The notes below the pieces were generated by a model, which was given only the letters and a program-made list of their open reading frames with translations, made no database searches and had not been told where the DNA came from. Both the position numbers and the translations under genes were made by a program. Positions 7,554 through 14,493 of a stretch of 19,567 nt of DNA are shown here, one piece after another. How positions within the stretch are numbered: position 1 is the first letter of the stretch; each line of letters starts with the position of its first letter. Source of the stretch: Fidelibacterota bacterium (GTDB lineage Bacteria; Marinisomatota; Marinisomatia; Marinisomatales; UBA1611); NCBI GenBank assembly GCA_002694025.1, contig NZKX01000011.1, positions 12,901-32,467 of the forward strand, given 5' to 3'.

Positions 7554-8564
7554 ATGCCGGTAATTCAAATGTTTTTAATAGGAGTCATTGTTTTAGTGAC
7601 TCTTGTCATTTTTTATTTTGTTCCTGTTGGTATGTGGATTCAGGGAGTTGTTTCTTTGGGGTTAGGTAGAATTCGAATTGTTGATTTAATTAGAATGCGA
7701 CTTAGAAAAATATCTCCGCGTCTAGTTACTGATGGTGTTATCAATTTGCATAAAGCAGGCCTCGCTCACATATCAACAGATATGTTAGAAACACATTTTT
7801 TAGCAGGTGGAAATGTTCAGAATATAGTTTCTGCTCTTATCGCTGCAGATAAAGCAAATATTCAATTACCTTTTGAAACTGCCACAGCAATTGATTTAGC
7901 AGGAAGAGATGTTAATGAAGCTGTGCAAACTTCCGTATACCCTAAAGTAATCAATGCCCCAAAAGATGGATATCTTGCTGCAGTTGCAAAAGATGGAATT
8001 GAACTTAAGGCAAGAGCTCGTGTAACTGTTAGGACAAATATTCCAGGCCTTGTCGGTGGGGCTACAGATGATACAATTATTGCTAGAGTTGGTGAAGGGA
8101 TAGTATCTGCTATTGGCTCGGCAGTTAATTATTCACAAGTATTAGAAAACCCTGATAATATTTCTCGGGCCGTACTAGATAAAGGACTAGATGCAGGTAC
8201 TGCATTTGAAATTCTATCAATAGATATTGCTGATCTTGATGTAGGAAAAAATATAGGTGCTTCTTTACAAGCAGACCAAGCTGAGGCAGATCTAAGGGTT
8301 GCACAGGCAAAAGCTGAGACTAGGAGAGCAATGGCTGTTGCTGAAGAGCAAGAAATGACTGCAAAAACTCAGGAAATGAAAGCTAAAGTTGTAGAATCAG
8401 AAGCTAAAGTTCCATTAGCAATGGCTCAAGCTTTTAAAGATGGTAATTTGGGTGTTATGGACTATATTAAAATGGAGAACATTCAATCCGATACTAATAT
8501 GAGAGATGCTATTGCAGATTCCGATTTAGAAAATTCAGTAGATAATCCTGTAGAAGATTCTTAA
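7554..8564 (+). CDS. floA: Flotillin-like protein FloA (YqfA type)
   Basis: Membrane scaffold protein that oligomerises in functional membrane microdomains and affects fluidity, signalling and secretion. The 336 residues contain one hydrophobic hairpin/segment at 5-30, a PHB-like domain (about 35-230), and an Ala/Glu-rich helical stretch at 235-292 ([17 protein letters not shown]), followed by the conserved G-N-L-G-V-M-D-Y block at 297-304. This closely follows the Bacillus FloA pattern and has its usual length. One of the few genes here with a clear ribosome binding site: AAAGGA at 7541-7546, 7 nt before the ATG. The acidic tail after residue 310 is low-complexity. Expected to work with the upstream NfeD protease. 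Confidence 0.96.
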   Translation: MPVIQMFLIGVIVLVTLVIFYFVPVGMWIQGVVSLGLGRIRIVDLIRMRLRKISPRLVTDGVINLHKAGLAHISTDMLETHFLAGGNVQNIVSALIAADKANIQLPFETATAIDLAGRDVNEAVQTSVYPKVINAPKDGYLAAVAKDGIELKARARVTVRTNIPGLVGGATDDTIIARVGEGIVSAIGSAVNYSQVLENPDNISRAVLDKGLDAGTAFEILSIDIADLDVGKNIGASLQADQAEADLRVAQAKAETRRAMAVAEEQEMTAKTQEMKAKVVESEAKVPLAMAQAFKDGNLGVMDYIKMENIQSDTNMRDAIADSDLENSVDNPVEDS

Positions 8565-8584
8565 CCTTTTATCTTTAGATAAAT

Positions 8585-9391
8585 ATGATCGAATTTTCTA
8601 TACCCGAAAAGGTGGCAGATGAAATTTCTCAGAGATGCCTAAGGTGCTATAAAGAGCAGTACTGGTTTGGTGAAAATTTTTTATTTAATTATATTGATGA
8701 CGAAATTGTTAAAGGGAAAAGGATTTTAGAAATTGGCTGTGCGGAGGCAGGGCTATTAAAGTTTTATAATAGTAAAGGAGCTAAGTGCTCTGGATTAGAA
8801 CTTTCAGATGTAAGATACAGGAATGCTATATTATTAAATAAAAAAGATAATATACATTTATTTAAAGCAAATATATGTGAGTCCTCTTCATATAAAAAAC
8901 ATTTAAAACAAAAATATGATTTAATTATAATTCGAGACGTTATAGAACACATTCAAAATAAAAAAATAGCTCTAATAAATATATATAGTTTACTAAAACC
9001 TGGAGGGAAATTGTTTATTTCCTATCCTCCAAAATACTGTGCATATGCTGGTCATCAGCAGACAGTATCAAATATACTTGGTAAGATACCGTATATTTAT
9101 TTACTACCTGATTTCTTGTATGTGCGTTATTTAAAGTTAATTAATTGCCCAGACAAAAAGATTAAATATTTAATTGAGACGAAGAATACAAGGATATCCA
9201 ATTTTGAAATGTTTAATTTGTTATCAGAAGTTGGGTTTAAAATATTAAGAAAAAGCAACTGGTTAATTAGACCCTCATATTCTTTTCGATTTAAACTACC
9301 AAAACTAAAAAATCCTTTTAAATGGATTCCTGGTTTAGATGAAGTGTTTTGCAATGGGATGTTAATTCTTTTAAAAAAACCTAGGTTTTAA
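8585..9391 (+). CDS. Class I SAM-dependent methyltransferase, substrate unknown
   Basis: A 268-residue methyltransferase of the Methyltransf_11/UbiE-like type. Motif I is I-L-E-I-G-C-A-E-A-G at 47-56, an acidic residue at the end of strand 2 is E72, D-L-I-I-I-R-D-V-I-E-H-I (112-123) is the motif IV region, and L-L-K-P-G-G-K-L-F-I-S (136-146) is the typical strand-5 block. After it comes an aromatic, basic C-terminal region (about 160-268) that could be a substrate cap or membrane-surface segment. Small-molecule, lipid-linked or glycan substrates are all possible; nothing fixes one. It follows floA by 20 nt and precedes the next gene by 1 nt, so it belongs to the nfeD-floA transcription unit. 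The N-terminal Cys pair (C18, C21) does not form a complete zinc motif. Confidence 0.85.
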   Translation: MIEFSIPEKVADEISQRCLRCYKEQYWFGENFLFNYIDDEIVKGKRILEIGCAEAGLLKFYNSKGAKCSGLELSDVRYRNAILLNKKDNIHLFKANICESSSYKKHLKQKYDLIIIRDVIEHIQNKKIALINIYSLLKPGGKLFISYPPKYCAYAGHQQTVSNILGKIPYIYLLPDFLYVRYLKLINCPDKKIKYLIETKNTRISNFEMFNLLSEVGFKILRKSNWLIRPSYSFRFKLPKLKNPFKWIPGLDEVFCNGMLILLKKPRF

Positions 9392-9392
9392 T

Positions 9393-9896
9393 ATGGAATG
9401 GCTTGGAGTAGTACTATTGTACCTTATTTCGGGGTTTATGAAAAAACGTCAGCAAAATGCGAGGAGACGTGAAATAGAATCAGACTCTGATTGGGATTCT
9501 GGAAAACAAATTTCTGAAAATGTAAAGGAATCTTCAAATCCATTAGATCAATTATTTGATGATCTTTTCGAAGACAATCCTAAATCACCCGAATCCAATC
9601 CCTTAGTAAGTAAAATTATAAAGAACGTAGATTATCCTATTCCAGATTTTGAAAAGAATAAAGTAAATGAAACGGTTTTAAATGAAGATAACCAAGTTGA
9701 GTCAGAAAGAACCGATGGGAGTATAAATGAAAATATTTATCACTCGAAACTTGCAGAAAGAGACGAACAGCATTTTGGAAGAAAATGGATTAAAAAGTTT
9801 AATATTCGTAAAAACCTTTTCAAATCTAAAGATTCCATAAAAAAATCTATGATCATAAAAGAAGTTCTAGATAAACCCCTAACATTAAGAAAATAG
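9393..9896 (+). CDS. Small membrane-anchored acidic protein, unknown function
   Basis: No family recognised. The 167 residues begin with one hydrophobic segment (W3 to about F16) followed at once by M-K-K-R-Q-Q-N-A-R-R-R, a positive-inside pattern that predicts an N-out anchor with the body in the cytoplasm. The remainder (about 28-167) is rich in D, E, S, N and K, lacks hydrophobic clusters and looks disordered, ending with basic stretches such as R-K-N-L-F-K-S-K. It starts 1 nt after the methyltransferase stop, so it is probably translationally coupled as the last gene of the nfeD-floA group. Its stop is one base from the end of convergent coaE. A membrane-tethered linker or scaffold client is only a guess. 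Confidence 0.75.
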   Translation: MEWLGVVLLYLISGFMKKRQQNARRREIESDSDWDSGKQISENVKESSNPLDQLFDDLFEDNPKSPESNPLVSKIIKNVDYPIPDFEKNKVNETVLNEDNQVESERTDGSINENIYHSKLAERDEQHFGRKWIKKFNIRKNLFKSKDSIKKSMIIKEVLDKPLTLRK

Positions 9897-9897
9897 T

Positions 9898-10491
9898 TTA
9901 TTGTAGTTGATCATAAACATGCTTGGCTTCTTTTTCTAGCTTTTGCTTCGATTCATTGTTATAAATGATAAAATCAGCCATTTCAATTTTATCTTTTTCG
10001 GGCCATTGTAATTCTACTCTCTTTAAAAATTGATCTCTGCTGAGGTCTCCTCTCTTCATCACTCTTTCAGCTCTTACTTTTAAATGAGAGGTTACAACAA
10101 TTACGTAATCCATGTGTGTATCAGCACCAGACTCGTAAATTAATGCTGCATCAACTATAAAAATTTCATGACAATTTTCTTTTAAAATCGTTTCAAAAGA
10201 CGAGTCGATTTCTTGGAAAACATAAGGGTGGATAATTGTATTCAGTTTTAATTGATAAAATTCATTTTGAAACGCAATTCGACTTAATTTCTTTTTATCA
10301 ATAGATCCATCTGCTGAAATAATATCTGATCCAAATTCAGATATTAACTCTTTTTGAGCAATTTCATTTTCAAGGAGTATGTTTTTTGCAATTACATCAG
10401 CATCAAAAACATAGGCGCCCCATTTGTTAAACAGAGCACTAACTTCACTTTTCCCCGATCCAATTCCTCCTGTCAAGGCCACTTTTAACAT
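9898..10491 (-). CDS. coaE: Dephospho-CoA kinase
   Basis: Last step of coenzyme A synthesis: ATP-dependent phosphorylation of the 3'-OH of dephospho-CoA, cytoplasmic. The 197 residues have the P-loop T-G-G-I-G-S-G-K-S at 7-15, the D-A-D (30-32) catalytic acidic motif, H88-P-Y-V, the A-L-I-Y-E-S segment at 116-121 and a lid-like basic helix (about 139-163) with conserved Arg. Length and motifs match CoaE closely. It is the last gene of the eight-gene minus-strand run, 1 nt after adk. With only one base between it and a convergent gene, any terminator must lie inside the neighbouring coding sequence. Confidence 0.96.
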   Translation of the reverse strand: MLKVALTGGIGSGKSEVSALFNKWGAYVFDADVIAKNILLENEIAQKELISEFGSDIISADGSIDKKKLSRIAFQNEFYQLKLNTIIHPYVFQEIDSSFETILKENCHEIFIVDAALIYESGADTHMDYVIVVTSHLKVRAERVMKRGDLSRDQFLKRVELQWPEKDKIEMADFIIYNNESKQKLEKEAKHVYDQLQ

Positions 10492-10492
10492 T

Positions 10493-11053
10493 TCAATTTA
10501 TAACCTCTAAAATACTCTTTGTAATTTCTTCAACTTCGCCTATACCATTAATATTCTTTAAAATATTTTTGTATTGATAATATTTAATTAATGGTGCAGT
10601 TTGTGCCCAATAAATTTTTTGCCTCTTTTTAACAATATCTACGGATTCATCGCTCCGACCTGAAAATTTTCCCCTTTCTAAAATTCTTTTAATTAGTTCA
10701 TCTTCATTTGCAGTTAAGTTTATAGCAAAATCTAAATTATGATTAATTTTATTTAATAATTTATCGAAACCTGTAGCTTGAGGAATTGTCCTTGGGAAAC
10801 CATCTAATAAGTATCCTTTATTTTGAATTTGTACAGAAATTTTTTCTGATATTATATTTAATATTAAATCATCTGGAACTAGGTTACCATGGTCAATGTA
10901 AGATTTTGCAACTTCACCTATTTTAGTATTTTTTTGTATCTCGCCCCTTAAAATTTCACCTGTTGATAAATGTGTAATATTTAGTTTTTTAGATAATATT
11001 TTCGCTTGTGTGCCTTTACCCACTCCAGGTGGCCCCATAATTAATAGTTTCAT
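10493..11053 (-). CDS. adk: Adenylate kinase, short (lidless) form
   Basis: Interconverts AMP + ATP and 2 ADP, balancing adenylate charge in the cytoplasm. The 186 residues show the P-loop G-P-P-G-V-G-K-G-T-Q at 7-16, L-S-T-G at 29-32, D-G-F-P-R-T at 84-89, and R-G-K-F-S-G-R-S-D-E at 127-136. That last block is the short lid loop, replacing the 30-odd-residue lid of long adenylate kinases, so there is no zinc site. Thr31 in L-S-T-G is the residue that favours AMP; UMP/CMP kinases of this superfamily have Ala there, so adenylate kinase is preferred despite the pyrimidine-salvage neighbours. It starts 15 nt after the transporter gene and runs into coaE. Confidence 0.95.
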   Translation of the reverse strand: MKLLIMGPPGVGKGTQAKILSKKLNITHLSTGEILRGEIQKNTKIGEVAKSYIDHGNLVPDDLILNIISEKISVQIQNKGYLLDGFPRTIPQATGFDKLLNKINHNLDFAINLTANEDELIKRILERGKFSGRSDESVDIVKKRQKIYWAQTAPLIKYYQYKNILKNINGIGEVEEITKSILEVIN

Positions 11054-11068
11054 AAATTCTAAAAATAC

Positions 11069-12286
11069 TTAAATTAAAATTCCTGCAATAGTCGCAGTTA
11101 GCCAAGAGGCTAATGCTCCTCCAATCATCGCTTTAAAAACGATTTTTGATAAAATATTTCTCTTTTCTGGAGCCATAGAACCAATTCCACCAAGTTGAAT
11201 ACCAATAGATCCAAAGTTAGCAAATCCACATAATGCATAGCTAGCAATGATTGCTGACCTTTCTGAAATTAAATTACTATTTACTAATTCTCCCAAGCTT
11301 CCATAAGCAATAAGCTCTGTCAAAATAATTTTTTCGCCCATAAGCCTTCCGACTAAGTTCGCTTCTTCCCAAGGTATGCCCATTGTCCAAGCAAGGGGTG
11401 AAAAAATTATTCCTAAAATATCCTGAAGATTATAATTTGAAATATATTCTAAACAAAAATTTATCATGCTAAGGATTGAAATAAAGGCTATTAGCATAGC
11501 TCCTATATTTGCCGCCAATTTCAATCCTTGTGTAGCTCCTTTCCCAAGAGCATCCATAGCATTTTCAGTAATCCTTTTATTATCTAGATTTAGTTTATTA
11601 AGTGAATTTGTTTTTTTCGTTTCTGGATAAATTAATTTTGAAATAACTAGAGAGGCAGGAGCAGACATGATACTCGCTGCTAGCATATGACCTGCAATAC
11701 CCGGAATATTTTCAAGCCAAAGAACATAGAGTGCGAGTACAGAACCTGCAACAGTAGCAAAACCTCCAGTCATTACAGACATTAATTCAGAAGTAGTCAT
11801 ATTCTTAATATATGGGCGAATTAAAATTGGAGCTTCTGTTTGCCCAACAAAAATATTTGCAGAAATACTTAGAGTTTCTGCCCCACTAGTTTTCATACTT
11901 CTTTGCATTAATATAGATACCCATCTTACCACAATTTGAATAACCCCAAAATGATATGCGATAGAAATCAGACTAGAAAAAAAAATAACAACTGGTAACG
12001 CCCTGAATGCAAAATTAATCATTGCTTCATGATATCCTACTCCAGGGACAAAAGAGCTAAACAGAAAATCACTGCCCTGGTCAGAAAAACTTATGAGAGT
12101 TTTAAAAACTCTATCAATAAAGAGAAATTGTGATTTCACAAATGGAATTTTAAGAATGATTAAACCTAAAAGGCCTTGTAGGCCTAGTCCCCAAATTATT
12201 GTTTCAAATTTTATAGCCTTACGATTATTGGAAAGAGTATACGCAATCATTAGTAGAGAAAATATTCCTATAAAACCTATATACAT
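11069..12286 (-). CDS. Concentrative nucleoside transporter (CNT/NupC family)
   Basis: Inner-membrane cation-coupled symporter importing nucleosides. The 405 residues include about ten hydrophobic segments. The CNT hallmark V-G-Q-T-E-A-P (147-153, with Q149, T150, E151 in the nucleoside/sodium site region) is followed by the L-I-R-P-Y-I helix end. Later come L-M-G-E-K-I-I-L-T-E in the second conserved half and a C-terminal block C-G-F-A-N-F-G-S-I-G-I-Q. Length is typical for bacterial NupC-like members. It lies 5 nt after tdk and follows cdd and udk, which argues for pyrimidine nucleosides as substrates, but specificity cannot be read from sequence alone. Na+ versus H+ coupling is undetermined. 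Confidence 0.95.
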   Translation of the reverse strand: MYIGFIGIFSLLMIAYTLSNNRKAIKFETIIWGLGLQGLLGLIILKIPFVKSQFLFIDRVFKTLISFSDQGSDFLFSSFVPGVGYHEAMINFAFRALPVVIFFSSLISIAYHFGVIQIVVRWVSILMQRSMKTSGAETLSISANIFVGQTEAPILIRPYIKNMTTSELMSVMTGGFATVAGSVLALYVLWLENIPGIAGHMLAASIMSAPASLVISKLIYPETKKTNSLNKLNLDNKRITENAMDALGKGATQGLKLAANIGAMLIAFISILSMINFCLEYISNYNLQDILGIIFSPLAWTMGIPWEEANLVGRLMGEKIILTELIAYGSLGELVNSNLISERSAIIASYALCGFANFGSIGIQLGGIGSMAPEKRNILSKIVFKAMIGGALASWLTATIAGILI

Positions 12287-12291
12287 TAGAA

Positions 12292-12855
12292 TTATATTTC
12301 TTTAGGAAGTTGAAAACAACTTCTACATCTTGCTTCATATTTATCAAGCTCTCCCAAAACAACCTGAGCTTTATCACAAGTTGTTCTTTGTGTATACGAT
12401 GCAGGATTACCGCATAAAACACAAATGGCCCTAAGTTTGTCAAGATAATCTGCTTCACACATCATTTCTGGCATTGGGCCAAATGGTTGGCCTAAATAGT
12501 CTGTGTCTAAACCTGCTGCAATAACACGCTTTTTTTTGTAGGCTAGTGTTTTACAAACTTTTACTATAGAATGATCGAAAAACTGTACTTCATCAATTCC
12601 GATTACATCATAATTCTTTGATAAATCTGTAATTTGTGAAGGTGAATTAATCATAATCGATTTTAATCTATTCATATTGTGACTTACAATGTGATCATTA
12701 CTGAATCGGGAATCTGTTTTAGGTTTAAAAATAATTGTTGCCATTTTGGCTATTTCAGCTCTTTTTAATCTACGAATGAGTTCTTCTGTCTTACCAGAAA
12801 ACATGTTCCCACAAATTACTTCTATCCATCCTGTGTTGAGTGGCTTTAATGTCAT
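12292..12855 (-). CDS. tdk: Thymidine kinase, type II zinc-containing
   Basis: Phosphorylates thymidine (and deoxyuridine) to the monophosphate with ATP; cytoplasmic salvage enzyme usually inhibited by dTTP. The 187 residues have the P-loop G-N-M-F-S-G-K-T at 16-23, a D-E-V-Q-F-F motif with E89 as the expected catalytic base, the lasso region around Y-L-G-Q-P-F-G (120-126), and a structural zinc site from C145-x-x-C148 and C177-x-x-C180. All features of the TK1-like family are present and the length is normal. Third kinase-related member of the salvage operon, 2 nt after udk and 5 nt before the transporter gene. Confidence 0.97.
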   Translation of the reverse strand: MTLKPLNTGWIEVICGNMFSGKTEELIRRLKRAEIAKMATIIFKPKTDSRFSNDHIVSHNMNRLKSIMINSPSQITDLSKNYDVIGIDEVQFFDHSIVKVCKTLAYKKKRVIAAGLDTDYLGQPFGPMPEMMCEADYLDKLRAICVLCGNPASYTQRTTCDKAQVVLGELDKYEARCRSCFQLPKEI

Positions 12856-12857
12856 AT

Positions 12858-13466
12858 CTATATTAAATCAATTCTGGATTTAATTTGTTTAACCAATTTA
12901 TCTTTTAGATCTGTCCCCTTGAGAACTATATCGGAATAAGATTTTGTAGGCTGAACGAACTTTTTATGCATTGGTTTTACGGTAGAATAATATTGTTTTT
13001 TTATGGATTCTCGAGTTCTTCCTCGTAAACGAACATCTCGTTCTATTCGTCGACTAAGTCTTATGGGTTCTGGGGTATCAATATAAATCTTTAATGAGAA
13101 AAACTTATGAAGGCTAATGTAATAAAGCATGAGAATGCCTTCAATAATTATTATAGGACATGGTTTAACTTTTTGATCAACTTTTTCTCTTAAGTGTTTA
13201 ATAAAATTATAATTAGGAATCGATACACTTTTTCCAGATAGAAATTTCTTTAAATGGTCTTCGATAAGAATTGAATCTATTGCATTTGGATGATCAAAAT
13301 TCTGATTGCATCGACTTTCGTAATCCATGTGAGAAATATCTTTGTAGTATGAATCTTGTTCTATAATTAATATATTCTTTTTTGGATAGAAATTACCAAG
13401 GCTTCTTGCTAAATATGATTTCCCTGATCCACTTCCCCCAGCAATTGCAATGACCTTTGTATTCAT
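12858..13466 (-). CDS. udk: Uridine kinase (uridine/cytidine kinase)
   Basis: Phosphorylates uridine and cytidine to UMP and CMP; cytoplasmic. The 202 residues have the P-loop G-G-S-G-S-G-K-S at 10-17, a D38-S-Y-Y-K-D segment with the presumed catalytic Asp, N-F-D-H-P-N-A at 56-62, E-G-I-L at about 109-112, and the lid-like R-R-I-E-R-D-V-R-L-R-G-R-T motif, all typical of Udk. Phosphoribulokinase-like relatives are less likely given the cdd and tdk neighbours. Its ATG overlaps the cdd stop (ATGA), so translation is likely coupled. Standard length. Confidence 0.96.
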   Translation of the reverse strand: MNTKVIAIAGGSGSGKSYLARSLGNFYPKKNILIIEQDSYYKDISHMDYESRCNQNFDHPNAIDSILIEDHLKKFLSGKSVSIPNYNFIKHLREKVDQKVKPCPIIIIEGILMLYYISLHKFFSLKIYIDTPEPIRLSRRIERDVRLRGRTRESIKKQYYSTVKPMHKKFVQPTKSYSDIVLKGTDLKDKLVKQIKSRIDLI

Positions 13467-13846
13467 ACTAAGTCTTTCCGGCTAAAAGCATCAGGGATTA
13501 ATTTGCTACTGTATATGGTTTTCACCAACCCATGCATATCACATATATGTACTGGTATTTCACTACATAATTCCCATATAACCTGCCTGCATGCTCCACA
13601 AGGCATCCCTGCATTTTTTGTGGCAACTGCAATTGATTTAAACTTGTTATAGCCTTCAGCAACTGCTCTATACAAAGCAACTCTTTCTGCGCAACAAGTT
13701 AATCCATAGCTTGAAGACTCAATGTTGCAGCCTCCAATTATTTCTCCTGTGTTTACTTCTACTGCAGAACCCACTTTGTATTTTGAATAAGGGGCGTATG
13801 CTTTCGCACACATTTTTATTGCTAATTTTATTATGTCGTTGTTCAT
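13463..13846 (-). CDS. cdd: Cytidine deaminase, tetrameric type
   Basis: Deaminates cytidine and deoxycytidine to uridine and deoxyuridine in the cytoplasm, feeding udk and tdk. The 127 residues are the small homotetrameric class. Zinc ligands are C52 (C-A-E), C83 and C86 (P-C-G-A-C-R), and the catalytic Glu is E54. The A-Y-A-P-Y-S-K-Y-K-V-G segment at 16-26 and the N-I-E-S at 41-44 (N41 and E43 bind the ribose in homologues) are intact. The start ATG shares one base with the rhomboid stop, and the stop overlaps udk by 4 nt, so it sits in the most tightly coupled part of the operon. Confidence 0.97.
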   Translation of the reverse strand: MNNDIIKLAIKMCAKAYAPYSKYKVGSAVEVNTGEIIGGCNIESSSYGLTCCAERVALYRAVAEGYNKFKSIAVATKNAGMPCGACRQVIWELCSEIPVHICDMHGLVKTIYSSKLIPDAFSRKDLV

Positions 13847-14493
13847 TAGAATTTTATTCTAAATTTTTGTATATATTTTATCGATCCTATTCCTGCAACA
13901 AACCCACCTATATGGGCAAACCAAGCAATTCCACCATTTGTATCTATTCCTAAACTATTTAAACCGTTTGATAATTGAATCAGAAACCACATACCGAGTA
14001 CAATCTGAGCAGGAACAACTAAAGTAGTAATAAAAATTATAATAAAAGCAAAAACATGGACCTTAGCTTTTGGAAAACTTATCATGTATGCTCCTAAAAC
14101 TCCAGCAATAGCACCACTAGCCCCTACCATAGGTATCGAGGAGTTAGTATCTACTGCATATTGTGTAAAGGCTGCTCCAATACCACATAAGATGTAGAAT
14201 ACAAAAAATTTAAAATGACCTAGTATACTTTCTATATTATCTCCAAAAATATATAAAAACCACATATTGCTTAAAATATGAGTAAAGCTACCATGGATAA
14301 ACATAGAAGATAGTATTGAAAGTAAGTTAAATGAACTAGGAACAAAGCCAAAAGTATAAAACAACATTCTATCATCAGTAAAGATAGAGTAATAAGTAAA
14401 AGTTAAAAAAACAACAATATTTATTAAAATAATTATGTATGTAATATATGGGAATAGTACTCTTGGATTGTCGTCTTTGTAAGGAAAAAACAT
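13846..14493 (-). CDS. Rhomboid family intramembrane serine protease
   Basis: Integral inner-membrane protease cleaving within or near transmembrane helices of substrates. The 215 residues have six or so hydrophobic segments. The catalytic serine is S126 in G-A-S-G-A-I-A-G, the catalytic histidine is H194 in A-H-I-G-G-F, and H72-x-x-x-N76 supplies the oxyanion-side residues, as in GlpG. The L1 loop Arg seen in many rhomboids is not obvious. It has one-base stop/start overlaps (TAATG) with the M23 peptidase gene upstream and cdd downstream. Nothing in the sequence indicates its substrate; a membrane-anchored partner encoded nearby is a speculation. Confidence 0.94.
   Translation of the reverse strand: MFFPYKDDNPRVLFPYITYIIILINIVVFLTFTYYSIFTDDRMLFYTFGFVPSSFNLLSILSSMFIHGSFTHILSNMWFLYIFGDNIESILGHFKFFVFYILCGIGAAFTQYAVDTNSSIPMVGASGAIAGVLGAYMISFPKAKVHVFAFIIIFITTLVVPAQIVLGMWFLIQLSNGLNSLGIDTNGGIAWFAHIGGFVAGIGSIKYIQKFRIKF

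Noticed and set aside
10493..11053. UMP/CMP kinase identity for the short nucleoside monophosphate kinase in a pyrimidine-salvage operon
   Set aside because: The L-S-T-G motif has the Thr typical of AMP-binding adenylate kinases, where UMP/CMP kinases have Ala.
12225..12458. A minus-strand open frame overlapping the end of tdk and the start of the transporter gene
   Set aside because: It covers the zinc-site end of tdk in another frame; both flanking genes are complete and well conserved, so this is a shadow frame.
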